Source of the DNA: JAJFFW01 sp965263375 | GTDB taxonomy: Bacteria; Pseudomonadota; Alphaproteobacteria; Caulobacterales; Parvularculaceae | Assembly (NCBI GenBank): GCA_965263375.1 | Contig: OZ253669.1 | Location: forward strand, 3,038,001 to 3,102,000 | Length of the DNA: 64,000 nt | Direction: 5' to 3' | Shown: in pieces, positions 54,258 to 62,717 of the stretch | Layout: each line of letters begins with the position of its first letter | Numbering within the stretch: the first letter of the stretch is position 1 | Position numbers and translations under genes: made by a program | Notes under the pieces: generated by a model | The model's database searches: none | What the model saw: the letters and a program-made list of their open reading frames with translations, nothing else | Told to the model about the DNA's origin: nothing

Positions 54258-54758
54258 ATGGACTGGCGGGTAGTGTATGATATCGATGGACGATATGCGG
54301 AGTACGTACTTGAGCCCACCTATTTAGGACTGATTTTTGTAGCAATTAGTATTGTTTTGGTCGTGCTATCCGTAGGGATGAATGTCGACCTTCCGGTTCA
54401 CGGCCCAATACCACATGGAAGAGGCCAAAAAATCTTTTGTGTGCTCTTTTTGATCACAAACCTTGCTTGGACAAGCAACAGTTTTTTAAAGGCCCATAAT
54501 ACATACAGCACCCTAATGAGTGCTTATACAGCTGCTACATATGAAGTTGTTGAAGGTGAAATCAAAGAACTAGAAAAGGCGACCGCGAGAGAGGGCGGAT
54601 TTTTTGTCGTGCAAGGTGTGCGCTTTGAATACACCGTAAGCCCTTCCTATGCGGGATACACGCTTTTTGAACTAAACGAAGACCCTTTAAGAAAAGGCAG
54701 AAATTTGCAAATATGGCACGTAAACAAAAGAATTATTCGGTTAGCAATAGAAAATTAA
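54258..54758 (+). CDS. Small membrane protein of unknown function
   Basis: A 166-residue protein with two predicted transmembrane helices (about residues 22-42 and 58-75) and a soluble C-terminal half rich in beta-type sequence (V-E-G-E-I-K-E-L-E, F-E-Y-T-V-S-P-S-Y). The ATG at 54258 has GGGGGA about seven bases upstream. Base use looks more AT-rich than its neighbours and it lies alone between rluD and rpoH, suggesting a lineage-specific gene. I do not recognise it. Confidence 0.65.
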   Translation: MDWRVVYDIDGRYAEYVLEPTYLGLIFVAISIVLVVLSVGMNVDLPVHGPIPHGRGQKIFCVLFLITNLAWTSNSFLKAHNTYSTLMSAYTAATYEVVEGEIKELEKATAREGGFFVVQGVRFEYTVSPSYAGYTLFELNEDPLRKGRNLQIWHVNKRIIRLAIEN

Positions 54759-55142
54759 TCTGAGCGGGACGGCGCGATTACAGAACCTGTAATGTACCCC
54801 GCCGTCACAGGGATTTTGCCTGTGAAGGCTTAGTTTCGCCGCACTTACGCCTTGCTGATCACAAAAACGTTTGTTGCCGTGACGAGGCGTGATTTGAGGT
54901 AATTGGCTGTAAATAATAGTCTATTTTCATCAGATAGACGTAGTTTTCGGCGCTGAAAGTGAACTAAGCCCCTTGGAAACCGCGTAAGAGTAACCATATA
55001 GCAAACATAACGACGCCGCACGGGCGCTGTTCTGGGGGCTTTTAGGCCACATTTGAAAACGCCAAGCGCAAATTCGCGATGCGTTTTGCTGAAGCCCATT
55101 TGGGGCTAAGCATTTGTAACCCAACGGGAAGGCGGTTGTAAT
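54759..55142. other. Upstream region of rpoH
   Basis: 384 bases with no convincing gene. It contains the inverted repeat TCACAG (54805-54810) / CTGTGA (54820-54825) with a 9-base loop. It must hold the rpoH promoter, but I cannot assign its boxes with confidence. Confidence 0.5.
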
Positions 55143-56075
55143 ATGAGCAACGCACTGACAAAAACGACGACTTTGACGCCAGAGGGCAGCCTATCGCGCT
55201 ATCTGTCAGAGATTCGCAAGTTCCCCATGTTGGCGAAAGATGAAGAATATATGCTCGCGCGCCGGTTTACTGAGCATCAAGATCCGGAAGCGGCTGAGCG
55301 GCTTGTGAATTCTCACCTGCGGCTTGTGGCGAAAATCGCCATGGGATATCGCGGCTATGGCTTACCTATCGGCGAGGTAATCTCCGAAGGCAATGTCGGC
55401 CTTATGCAAGCGGTCAAGCGCTTTGACCCAGAAAAAGGCTTCCGCCTTGCGACCTATGCGATGTGGTGGATCCGCGCGTCCATCCAAGAATATATCCTAC
55501 GGTCATGGTCGCTGGTTAAAATCGGCACAACCGCCGCGCAAAAGAAATTATTCTTTAACCTGCGTAAATTGAAAAGTCAGATTGACGCCGTTGAAGATGG
55601 TGATCTGCATCCAGATCAAGTAGAGCACATCGCAACCAAGCTTGGCGTCAGCGAAGATGAAGTTGTTTCAATGAACCGGCGCATGTCCGGCGGGGAAGCT
55701 TCCCTTAACGCGCCTATGGGCAAAGATGCTGAAGGCGGCGGCGAGTGGCAAGATTGGCTCGTCGATGAAAACGCTGTCGATGCTGAAGCACAACTTGTTC
55801 AAGATGATGAATTCGACATGCGCATGACGCTGCTTGACCAAGCGTTAAAAACTTTAAACGAACGCGAGCAACATATTCTGACTGAACGTCGGCTTAAGGA
55901 AAATCCTGCTACGTTGGAAGAATTGAGCACGGTTTATAATGTTAGCCGTGAGCGTGTTCGCCAGATTGAAGTGCGCGCTTTTGAAAAACTGCAAAAGACG
56001 ATGAAACGTCTTGCGCGGGAAACATTGGCTCGCCCTAATAACGACACTAATTCCGCAAACGAAGCACGCGCCTAA
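55143..56075 (+). CDS. rpoH: Heat-shock sigma factor RpoH (sigma-32)
   Basis: Alternative sigma factor for heat-shock promoters, 310 residues. Region 2 reads L-V-N-S-H-L-R-L-V-A-K-I-A and A-T-Y-A-M-W-W-I-R-A-S-I-Q. The RpoH box follows as Q-K-K-L-F-F-N-L-R-K, which separates sigma-32 from RpoD/RpoS. Region 4.2 is V-S-R-E-R-V-R-Q-I-E. GGGAAGG lies before the ATG and a strong terminator follows the stop. Alphaproteobacteria often have more than one rpoH; which paralogue this is cannot be told here. Confidence 0.95.
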   Translation: MSNALTKTTTLTPEGSLSRYLSEIRKFPMLAKDEEYMLARRFTEHQDPEAAERLVNSHLRLVAKIAMGYRGYGLPIGEVISEGNVGLMQAVKRFDPEKGFRLATYAMWWIRASIQEYILRSWSLVKIGTTAAQKKLFFNLRKLKSQIDAVEDGDLHPDQVEHIATKLGVSEDEVVSMNRRMSGGEASLNAPMGKDAEGGGEWQDWLVDENAVDAEAQLVQDDEFDMRMTLLDQALKTLNEREQHILTERRLKENPATLEELSTVYNVSRERVRQIEVRAFEKLQKTMKRLARETLARPNNDTNSANEARA

Positions 56076-56132
56076 AAGCCTCTTCGTTTGCGGTGTGCCC
56101 CCCGAAAGTTGTGTACCAACCCTCCCAACGAC

Positions 56133-56191
56133 CCCCTATCCTTTCCAGCTCGCCCCCCCCCGAATGGCTGAGAGGGGATAGGGGTTTTGTT
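56133..56191 (+). terminator. Terminator after rpoH
   Basis: CCCCTATCC (56133-56141) pairs with GGATAGGGG (56176-56184) and is followed by TTTTGTTT. The loop contains a smaller CAGC/GCTG stem and a C9 run (56153-56161), a place where sequencing may be unreliable. Confidence 0.75.
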
Positions 56192-56197
56192 TGGGGC

Positions 56198-56842
56198 CTA
56201 TTTCGCTTTTTTCAGACCTAGCTTTTCTAGCCGCCATTTTAAAACATCTATGCGGTCTTGGCCAAAAAATGGCTCCCCCCGCACCACCATTGTTGGCACG
56301 CCCCAATGTCCAGCCGCGTCAAGGCGCGATTGGTTTTCATCAACTTCTTTTAAGTGATCACCGTCTTCGATTTGGGCTTCCATCGCCGCAAGGTCTAACC
56401 CTGCTGAGGCGGCGGCCTTTGCTAGATGATCGCCTTGGTCCCAGTTTTGCGTCCCTCCCCAAATGAGTTTTGAGGCTGCTGCGGCAAATTCAATCCCTTT
56501 GCCGCGCCGCTCAGCCTCAACCCCAAGTTTAGAGAGCCTGAATATATAAGGTTGATCGTCCGAAACGTCGAACGACTGCATATCTTGGACAATTGGATCT
56601 GGTTTGGGAAATGCAATAGGCAGGCCTAAATATTCCGCAAAGCGCATACTATCTTGGACAATGTAAGTGAGTTTGTTTTTGTTTGAAGCACTAAAGACCA
56701 ATTCTTTCGAACGAATTGCAATAGGCAGGACAACTCGCAAACAAAGCTTCGCGTTAAACTCATCACTCAAATCAACTAACTTTTGCGCTGCAATATACGA
56801 ATACGGACTGCGAAAAGACCAGTAAACATCAATATTTTCCAT
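56198..56842 (-). CDS. 2-hydroxychromene-2-carboxylate isomerase / DsbA-family protein
   Basis: A 214-residue thioredoxin-fold protein of the HCCA-isomerase (kappa-GST-like) group, which uses glutathione. It shows the catalytic-Ser start Y-W-S-F-R-S-P-Y-S-Y, P-I-A-F-P-K-P and the cis-Pro block G-V-P-T-M-V-V. ATG at 56842 has TGGAGG upstream and is preferred over GTG at 56857. It is the last gene of a minus-strand series with MAPEG and an acyl-CoA dehydrogenase. The substrate is not known; naphthalene-type degradation is only one role of this family. Confidence 0.85.
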   Translation of the reverse strand: MENIDVYWSFRSPYSYIAAQKLVDLSDEFNAKLCLRVVLPIAIRSKELVFSASNKNKLTYIVQDSMRFAEYLGLPIAFPKPDPIVQDMQSFDVSDDQPYIFRLSKLGVEAERRGKGIEFAAAASKLIWGGTQNWDQGDHLAKAAASAGLDLAAMEAQIEDGDHLKEVDENQSRLDAAGHWGVPTMVVRGEPFFGQDRIDVLKWRLEKLGLKKAK

Positions 56843-56893
56843 TGCCTCAACCTCCACCTATAAAAGGTTTCATGTTCATAAAAAACGCCAAAA

Positions 56894-57310
56894 TCAAACC
56901 ATCAACGCATATAAATTACGCACGGCCATCACGATCAACACGGCCGTAGACAGAGTAAATGTATAAAAGCGCCACAATACTCGGCGCAACACAACCTGCA
57001 TAAACGAATGCACGATGCGCAAGGCGACATAAGTCCAAGCAAGTATAATATTTAGTCCGTCAGCGACCCCAACAAGATGTGAGTAAAAAGTAAGCGCATA
57101 AAAAATTGTCGGCGCCTCATGAAGGTGGTTGTAATTATCCGCCACAACACGAACGCCAACCGGTAGCGTCGTCAAAGAGCCAGGGTGAATGGCGGATTGG
57201 GGATCGATACTCGCCTTTTTCATCGCTGGAATTCGAGTAGCGTAAAGCCATGCCCAGACAATCAACGTCCAGACAACAAGCAATAAAACCGGCGTCAATA
57301 TCGATCCCAT
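56894..57310 (-). CDS. MAPEG-family membrane protein
   Basis: A 138-residue inner-membrane protein with four predicted transmembrane helices. The family block N-Y-N-H-L-H-E-A-P-T-I-F-Y-A-L lies between helices one and two. Eukaryotic MAPEG proteins are glutathione transferases or eicosanoid enzymes; bacterial roles are mostly unknown. It starts 14 bases after the acyl-CoA dehydrogenase and ends 51 bases before an HCCA-isomerase-like gene, so the three are probably one operon. Confidence 0.88.
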   Translation of the reverse strand: MGSILTPVLLLVVWTLIVWAWLYATRIPAMKKASIDPQSAIHPGSLTTLPVGVRVVADNYNHLHEAPTIFYALTFYSHLVGVADGLNIILAWTYVALRIVHSFMQVVLRRVLWRFYTFTLSTAVLIVMAVRNLYALMV

Positions 57311-57324
57311 TGAATCTAGCCTTT

Positions 57325-58554
57325 CTAGGCTTGGTTTGAATATTTCTTAAACTCTAACCTTGAAATCGCACGGCAATGCACTTCATCTGGTCCGTCCGCC
57401 AATCGTAAGGTGCGCTGCTGTGCGTAGGAATTTGCCAGGCCAAAATCATCGCTGACCCCGCCCCCGCCATGGGCTTGAATGGCGTCATCGATAATTTTTA
57501 AAGCCACCCGCGGCGCGGCGACCTTAATCATCGCTATTTCCCCTTGCGCTGTTTTATTGCCTACCGTGTCCATCATCCACGCTGCTTTTAATGTAAGCAG
57601 CCTCGTCATTTCGATATCAATGCGCGCTTCAGCGACCCGCTGTTCCCAGATTGAATGCTTATAGATAGGCTTTCCGAAAACTTCGCGCGTCAAAAGACGC
57701 TTCACCATTTTCTCAAGAGCAACCTCAGCAGCGCCAATAGTCCGCATACAGTGGTGAATCCGGCCTGGCCCAAGACGCCCTTGGGCGATTTCAAAACCCC
57801 GCCCCTCGCCAAGAAGTATATTTTCCTTAGGCACACGAACGTCTTTTAACGTAACTTCCATATGTCCGTGCGGGGCATCATCATAACCAAAGACGGGCAA
57901 ATGTCGCTCAATCGTCACACCAGGGGTGTCAGCAGGCACAAGGATCATCGATTGTTGCACATGGCGATCGGCGTTCTTATCCGTTTTGCCCATAACGATG
58001 AAAATTTTACAACGTGGGTCCCCAACGCCAGAAGACCACCATTTGCGGCCGTTAATAACATAATGATCGCCATCGTTGATAATATCCGTTTCGATATTCG
58101 TCGCATCAGACGAAGCAACTTGCGGCTCCGTCATCAAAAAAGCAGAGCGGATATCGCCGTTAAGCAAAGGTTTCAACCATTGTTCTTGCTGTTCGGGCGT
58201 ACCGTATTTGGAAAGCACTTCCATATTGCCAGTGTCCGGCGCGGCGCAGTTAAAAACTTCCGGCGCGATGTGACAGCGCCCCGTAATCTCAGCAAGCGGA
58301 GCGTAATCAGCATTAGAAAGCCCAGGGCCCCATTTGGGATCCGGCATAAACATATTCCACAGGCCTTCTGATTTGGCCTTTTCTTTTAACTCTTCTATAA
58401 TTGGCGGGATTTTCCAACGCCCTTCCGGCCCGAATGAAGCATGCTGACGCTCATATTCCTCCTGTCCTGGATAGACATACGCATCCATAAAATCCTTGAC
58501 GCGGGCAATATACTCTTGGGCGGTTTTGGAATAAGCGAAATCCATGGGAATCAT
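57325..58554 (-). CDS. Acyl-CoA dehydrogenase family protein
   Basis: A flavin-dependent acyl-CoA dehydrogenase of 409 residues. It has an N-terminal helical domain and the FAD-binding middle domain with A-F-L-M-T-E-P-Q-V-A-S-S-D-A-T-N. The C-terminal domain includes R-L-G-P-G-R-I-H-H-C-M-R and Q-A-H-G-G-G-G-V-S, as in the ACAD10/11-like branch. The frame continues upstream into the tadA region, but ATG at 58554 (or 58545) with AAGAAAG before it gives the family N-terminus M-D-F-A-Y-S. It heads an operon with MAPEG and HCCA-isomerase genes. Confidence 0.92.
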   Translation of the reverse strand: MIPMDFAYSKTAQEYIARVKDFMDAYVYPGQEEYERQHASFGPEGRWKIPPIIEELKEKAKSEGLWNMFMPDPKWGPGLSNADYAPLAEITGRCHIAPEVFNCAAPDTGNMEVLSKYGTPEQQEQWLKPLLNGDIRSAFLMTEPQVASSDATNIETDIINDGDHYVINGRKWWSSGVGDPRCKIFIVMGKTDKNADRHVQQSMILVPADTPGVTIERHLPVFGYDDAPHGHMEVTLKDVRVPKENILLGEGRGFEIAQGRLGPGRIHHCMRTIGAAEVALEKMVKRLLTREVFGKPIYKHSIWEQRVAEARIDIEMTRLLTLKAAWMMDTVGNKTAQGEIAMIKVAAPRVALKIIDDAIQAHGGGGVSDDFGLANSYAQQRTLRLADGPDEVHCRAISRLEFKKYSNQA

Positions 58555-58645
58555 CTTTCTTGATTGATCACGTAATGGTCTAACTATAGACCCAACGACT
58601 AAACTGGAAAGCGTGCGATACAGTTTAGCGCCATGTCCATCATGT

Positions 58646-59134
58646 TTACGATCGACGACGACGGGCGCGAAAGAAAGATCTAAGCAATTCACCCGCTTCT
58701 TCGGCGTATGGACCTTGTACAATTTCCGGCCGCCAATGGCATGTCGGCTGTTCAAAAAAGCGGGGGCCATGCCAAATTGCGCCGCCTTTAGGGTCTTTTG
58801 CGCCGATTACAAGCCGGGCGACGCGCGCATGTGAAATCGCGCCAGCGCACATCACGCAGGGCTCTAGCGTGACATAAAGTGTTGTATCAACCAGTCGGTA
58901 ATTTCCGCGCAACGCCCCCGCCAGACGCAACACATTGATCTCAGCATGCGCTGTTGGGTCATTATTGGCGATTGGACTGTTGCCCGCCTCAGCGATTACG
59001 ACACCAGCTTTATCAACCAGCACCGCGCCGATCGGCGCCTCATCAGCGAGGGCGGCGGCGCGCGCCATATCCATCGCTTTCGCCATGTGACGCGCATCAA
59101 CACCAGCAAGGTCGGTTGTGGTTTTATTCTCCAT
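58646..59134 (-). CDS. tadA: tRNA-specific adenosine deaminase TadA
   Basis: Makes inosine at the wobble position of tRNA-Arg(ACG). It is a zinc deaminase of 162 residues with H-A-E (His63, proton-shuttle Glu65) and P-C-V-M-C (Cys93, Cys96). The R-F-F block and basic C-terminus contact tRNA in known structures. It is divergent from rluB, with about 150 bases between. Confidence 0.94.
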   Translation of the reverse strand: MENKTTTDLAGVDARHMAKAMDMARAAALADEAPIGAVLVDKAGVVIAEAGNSPIANNDPTAHAEINVLRLAGALRGNYRLVDTTLYVTLEPCVMCAGAISHARVARLVIGAKDPKGGAIWHGPRFFEQPTCHWRPEIVQGPYAEEAGELLRSFFRARRRRS

Positions 59135-59284
59135 CAGACAAAAAGTTTTACGCGACCTTTTTGTCTGACGCCAGGGTTGCCGCGAAACACGATTTCTTCT
59201 TTAACATCTATTTGCGCCCCCTTTAAAGGTCTGACCAATAAGCCAAAAGGGTAATAGGCGCATCGCATTAAGGATCCCAAAGCA

Positions 59285-60052
59285 ATGGCGGAAAAAAATA
59301 ATGAAGCGCCCTCAGACGGAGAGCGTATCGCCAAATTCCTCGCACGGGCTGGGGTCGCCTCTCGCCGGGAAGCCGAACGCCTCATTACCCAAGGAATTGT
59401 CACGGTCGACGGCAAAACACTGACGACCCCCGCCTTTAAAGTCACGCCAGATATGGACGTGCGCGTCGACGGCACACGCATCGGCGCGCCAAGCGCACCG
59501 CGGCTGTGGCGTTACCACAAGCCGGACGGCTTGGTGACCACCCACAAAGACCCGCAAGGGCGCCAAACCGTTTTTGATGCGGTTTCTGACCGGCTGCCTC
59601 GCGTGATTTCCGTTGGCCGGCTTGATCTGACGACGGAAGGCCTGTTGCTCTTAACCAATGATGGGGGCCTTGCGCGCACCTTAGAGTTACCGGCAACCGG
59701 GTGGACCCGGCGTTATCGCGTACGCGCCTATGGCCGCACCAGCCAAAAGGACCTCGACGCCCTAGCCGATGGCGTTACGATTGACGGCATTGACTATCGC
59801 CCCATACGCGCCAGCATCGACAGCACACAAGGCGGCAACCTATGGCTTACCGTCTCAATTAATGAGGGCAAAAACCGCGAAGTCAGAAATGTCATGCGCC
59901 ATCTTGGCCTTAACGTAAACCGCCTTATTCGCACCGCTTACGGACCATTTCAGCTCGGCTCATTGAAAAAGAACTTCGTTGAAGAAATTCCAGGCAAGCA
60001 ACTAAAAGAACAATTGGGCCGCAAAATCTGTGACCAGATCGGACTAGGCTAA
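59285..60052 (+). CDS. rluB: Pseudouridine synthase of the RsuA/RluB family
   Basis: A 255-residue pseudouridine synthase, probably acting on 23S rRNA. An N-terminal S4 domain (about residues 12-60, I-A-K-F-L-A-R-A-G-V-A-S-R-R) precedes the catalytic domain with V-G-R-L-D-L-T-T-E-G-L (catalytic Asp114) and E-G-K-N-R-E-V-R. RluB rather than RsuA is the likely assignment. Its stop overlaps the start of the DUF4169 gene by one base (TAATG). Confidence 0.9.
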   Translation: MAEKNNEAPSDGERIAKFLARAGVASRREAERLITQGIVTVDGKTLTTPAFKVTPDMDVRVDGTRIGAPSAPRLWRYHKPDGLVTTHKDPQGRQTVFDAVSDRLPRVISVGRLDLTTEGLLLLTNDGGLARTLELPATGWTRRYRVRAYGRTSQKDLDALADGVTIDGIDYRPIRASIDSTQGGNLWLTVSINEGKNREVRNVMRHLGLNVNRLIRTAYGPFQLGSLKKNFVEEIPGKQLKEQLGRKICDQIGLG

Positions 60053-60243
60053 TGGGCGAGGTTATCAATCTACGCCAGGCGCGCAAAAAGAAAAAAACAG
60101 CGGACAAGGATAAACGCGCCGAAGAAAACCGCGTGCGCTACGGGCTGACAAAAGCGGAAAAACAAAAACTCAAACAAGATGACGCCAAGAAAGCCAGCCA
60201 GCTTGACGGCCATAAGCTTGACCAAGACGAAAAGGACGAATAG
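60052..60243 (+). CDS. DUF4169 small basic protein
   Basis: A 63-residue, Lys-rich, probably disordered protein starting M-G-E-V-I-N-L-R-Q-A-R-K, the signature of the DUF4169 family known from alphaproteobacteria. Function unknown; the charge would suit RNA or ribosome contact. Its start overlaps the rluB stop by one base and rsmD starts four bases after its stop, so it lies inside an rRNA-modification operon. Confidence 0.85.
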   Translation: MGEVINLRQARKKKKTADKDKRAEENRVRYGLTKAEKQKLKQDDAKKASQLDGHKLDQDEKDE

Positions 60244-60247
60244 CCCT

Positions 60248-60808
60248 ATGCGGATTGTTGGCGGCGCGTTTAAAGGACGGCGTATTATAGCCGCCAAGGG
60301 GGATGTATCCCGCCCGACAACAGACCGCACGCGTGAAGCGTTATTTAATATCCTTTCCCACAGGGAGGATTTTTCTTTCCAAGATGCGCGGGTTGTCGAC
60401 TTGTTTGCGGGGTCCGGCGCTCTTGGGCTGGAAGCGTTGTCGCGCGGGGCGGCCTATGCATTATTTGTTGAGACAGATACAAGCGCCCGCGGCGCTATCC
60501 GCGATAATATCGAAGCGCTTGAACTGTTTGGACACACCCGCATCCACCGTCGATCAGCGACCAGTTTAGGGCAACGCCCCGCCAGCGCTGGGGGGCCCTT
60601 TAACCTAGCCTTCCTAGATCCCCCCTATCGCAAGGACCTGGCGCCGCTTGCCCTTATGGAGCTCAGCAATGGTGATTGGCTTACCCAAGGCGCCTTAGCC
60701 GTTATTGAGCAAGCAAAAGACGAGACGCCAGCGATTGCGGAGGGGTTCACAGAACTCGATAGCCGCCTTTATGGCGACACACGGGTGACGGTCCTGCGAT
60801 TTGGGTAG
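60248..60808 (+). CDS. rsmD: 16S rRNA (guanine966-N2)-methyltransferase RsmD
   Basis: Methylates G966 of 16S rRNA. The 186-residue Rossmann-fold enzyme starts M-R-I-V-G-G-A-F-K-G-R-R, has V-D-L-F-A-G-S-G-A-L-G-L-E as SAM motif I and the catalytic F-L-D-P-P-Y. The ATG at 60248, right after the DUF4169 stop, gives the family N-terminus and is preferred over starts inside that gene. Confidence 0.95.
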   Translation: MRIVGGAFKGRRIIAAKGDVSRPTTDRTREALFNILSHREDFSFQDARVVDLFAGSGALGLEALSRGAAYALFVETDTSARGAIRDNIEALELFGHTRIHRRSATSLGQRPASAGGPFNLAFLDPPYRKDLAPLALMELSNGDWLTQGALAVIEQAKDETPAIAEGFTELDSRLYGDTRVTVLRFG

Positions 60809-60901
60809 CCCTTAGCGCTTATAACAACCAACTACTCTTCCCCACTTGTCGAGTAAGGGGGCGAGTATGGGGGCATAGATTGCGTCCTTATAAGCATGCC
60901 C

Positions 60902-61075
60902 CTTGCCGTTGCTCTCAAGGCTCCTTACTTTGTTCAAGCTGCCCGGCCCGTTAGGACAAAATTCCCCGGGGCCTTACTCTCTTGAATGGGAGCCGCCTCT
61001 GCTGAGGCCGTGGTCTTAGATACGTGGCGCCCACCTGGTCTTTCGGGTCCAGGGCGAATAAACGATCCGACGGCC
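60902..61075 (+). ncRNA. ssrS: 6S RNA
   Basis: Regulatory RNA that mimics an open promoter and binds sigma-70 RNA polymerase. The closing stem pairs GCCGTTG (60905-60911) with CGACGGC (61068-61074). The 3' half contains GATACGTGGCGCCCACCTGG and CGATCCGACGGC, which match the alphaproteobacterial 6S consensus as I know it. A TATAAG box (60889-60894) sits at -10 and a terminator-like stem plus T5 follows. The position directly upstream of fau (ygfA) is the classical 6S location. Confidence 0.85.
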
Positions 61076-61088
61076 GGCGCGGCTTTTT
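61073..61088 (+). terminator. Short terminator after 6S RNA
   Basis: GCCG (61073-61076) and CGGC (61080-61083) form a small GC stem followed by five T. It is weak on its own, so some read-through into fau is likely. Confidence 0.5.
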
Positions 61089-61122
61089 ATTCCAAGGCCA
61101 CCAATCATTGAAAAGAGCCCTT

Positions 61123-61707
61123 ATGTTGGTTCCACTCGGCGGATTGTTTCGCCAAAAAGATATTTTACGTGAAAAGCTAAAAGCCGAAAGGCGCATCGCG
61201 GCAAAGGATCGGCCTGATGCCCCAGTCCATGCCGCGCGTAACTTTATGGCGGCGATCCCTATAAAGCCCGGTGCAAAAATCGCGCTCTATCACCCCATCA
61301 AAGATGAACTCGATACAAAGCCTCTTGCCGAAGCGCTATTGCAAGCAGAATGCGCGATTGGCCTACCGGTCGTCGAACAAAAGAATGCTCCGCTCATATT
61401 CCGCCAATTTGCGCGGGGTGATGAGCTGATTAAGGGGCGTTTCGGCATTATGACCCCAGCAGAATCAGCGCCCTTGTTTAAGCCGGATATCATCGTAGTT
61501 CCCCTATTAGGGTTTGATAAGACCGGCGCCCGCATAGGCTATGGCGGCGGGTTTTACGATCGAACCCTTGAAAAATTACGCGCTGAGGGCGCCATAATCG
61601 CCGTTGGGTTCGCCTTTGGGGTTCAAGAAGTTGACGCCGCGCCATCCTCAAGACTAGACCAACCCATGGATTGGATTGTCACCGAACGGCGCGCTATTCA
61701 AATATGA
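61123..61707 (+). CDS. fau: 5-formyltetrahydrofolate cyclo-ligase
   Basis: Converts 5-formyl-THF to 5,10-methenyl-THF. The 194-residue protein has the family blocks L-R-E-K-L-K-A-E-R-R near the start, I-A-L-Y-H-P-I-K-D-E-L, V-P-L-L-G-F-D and the ATP-binding G-Y-G-G-G-F-Y-D-R. ATG at 61123 is chosen because the open frame upstream runs through the 6S RNA. Linkage to 6S RNA is widespread in Proteobacteria. Confidence 0.92.
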   Translation: MLVPLGGLFRQKDILREKLKAERRIAAKDRPDAPVHAARNFMAAIPIKPGAKIALYHPIKDELDTKPLAEALLQAECAIGLPVVEQKNAPLIFRQFARGDELIKGRFGIMTPAESAPLFKPDIIVVPLLGFDKTGARIGYGGGFYDRTLEKLRAEGAIIAVGFAFGVQEVDAAPSSRLDQPMDWIVTERRAIQI

Positions 61708-61773
61708 TAGCTGGGTTCTTCGGTCCAAAGGGCGCACAAAGAGCCCAGTAATAGTGAAGAAATAGGAGCGGCC

Positions 61774-62592
61774 ATGCGGCTCGCAATTTTTGGGGATGTT
61801 ATGGGGCGCGCAGGGCGTTTGGCGCTGACCGACACCCTTCCCCGGTTGAAAAAGCGCCTTGCGCTCGATTTTGTCGTCGTGAATGCGGAAAATTCTGCGG
61901 GCGGTTTTGGGGTAACACGCCGCATCTGTGAGGAGCTCATTGATGCTGGCGCCGATGTGCTGACCACGGGTAATCATGCTTACGACCAGCGGGATGAAAT
62001 GGCGCTGTTCGATGATGAACCAAGGCTATTGCGGCCTGCTAACTTCCCCGCATCAAACCCCGGGAAAGGGTCAGGGCTATTTCGCTCTCAAAATGGGCAC
62101 GACGTCCTCGTGCTCCATGCGCAAGGTCAGCGGGGCATGATGCCGATTGACGACCCATTCGCCGCCGTTGACCGCGAACTTGAAGGCGTAAAGCTTGGGC
62201 GGGAGGCGAACGCCATCATTATGGACTTCCACGCCGAAGCGACATCAGAAAAATATGGCATGGGCCACCACCTTGATGGGCGGGCGAGCCTTGTTATCGG
62301 CACCCACACCCATGTGCCGACGGCTGACACGCAGATTCTGACCAATGGCACCGCTTATCAAACAGATATCGGCATGTGCGGTGACTATGATAGCGTGATC
62401 GGCATGGAAAAAACTGAGCCTTTACATAGGTTTATCACAAAATTAAACGGCTCGCGCATGACCCCGGCCAGCGGCGAGGCGACCGTCAGCGGGCTTTTTG
62501 TCGAAACCGATGATACGACAGGCCTTGCGATCCGGGCTGAGCCGATACGCACCGGCGGCAAGCTAAAGCAAACCATTCCCGATGCTGAGTAA
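61774..62592 (+). CDS. YmdB-type metallophosphoesterase (TIGR00282)
   Basis: A 272-residue metallophosphoesterase. Metal ligands are in F-G-D-V-M-G-R-A-G, N-A-E-N, T-T-G-N-H-A-Y-D, D-F-H-A-E-A-T-S-E-K and G-T-H-T-H-V-P-T-A-D. B. subtilis YmdB hydrolyses 2',3'-cyclic nucleotides and affects sporulation and biofilm; the role in alphaproteobacteria is not settled. AGGAG lies six bases before the ATG. Confidence 0.92.
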   Translation: MRLAIFGDVMGRAGRLALTDTLPRLKKRLALDFVVVNAENSAGGFGVTRRICEELIDAGADVLTTGNHAYDQRDEMALFDDEPRLLRPANFPASNPGKGSGLFRSQNGHDVLVLHAQGQRGMMPIDDPFAAVDRELEGVKLGREANAIIMDFHAEATSEKYGMGHHLDGRASLVIGTHTHVPTADTQILTNGTAYQTDIGMCGDYDSVIGMEKTEPLHRFITKLNGSRMTPASGEATVSGLFVETDDTTGLAIRAEPIRTGGKLKQTIPDAE

Positions 62593-62638
62593 GGCGCGTA
62601 ATTTTTTCGATTAAAGGTAGTGCTTGAAAATCGCGCCT
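62592..62638. other. Inverted repeat between ymdB and yebC
   Basis: AGGCGCG (62592-62598) pairs with CGCGCCT (62632-62638), and the inner ATTTT and AAAAT segments extend the stem with small bulges. It starts at the ymdB stop codon. There is no T run after it, so it is more likely an RNA-stability or attenuation structure than an intrinsic terminator. Confidence 0.45.
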
Positions 62639-62717
62639 CCTCGCCTTAAACCGCTCGCTTAAAGATACGCCAGCATGAGGGGCGAGCCCCTTACCGATTG
62701 ATGAAGAGGACTTAACC

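Noticed and set aside
57862..58371. 169-codon plus-strand frame inside the acyl-CoA dehydrogenase gene
   Set aside because: It is antisense to a well-supported enzyme gene and has no recognisable content.
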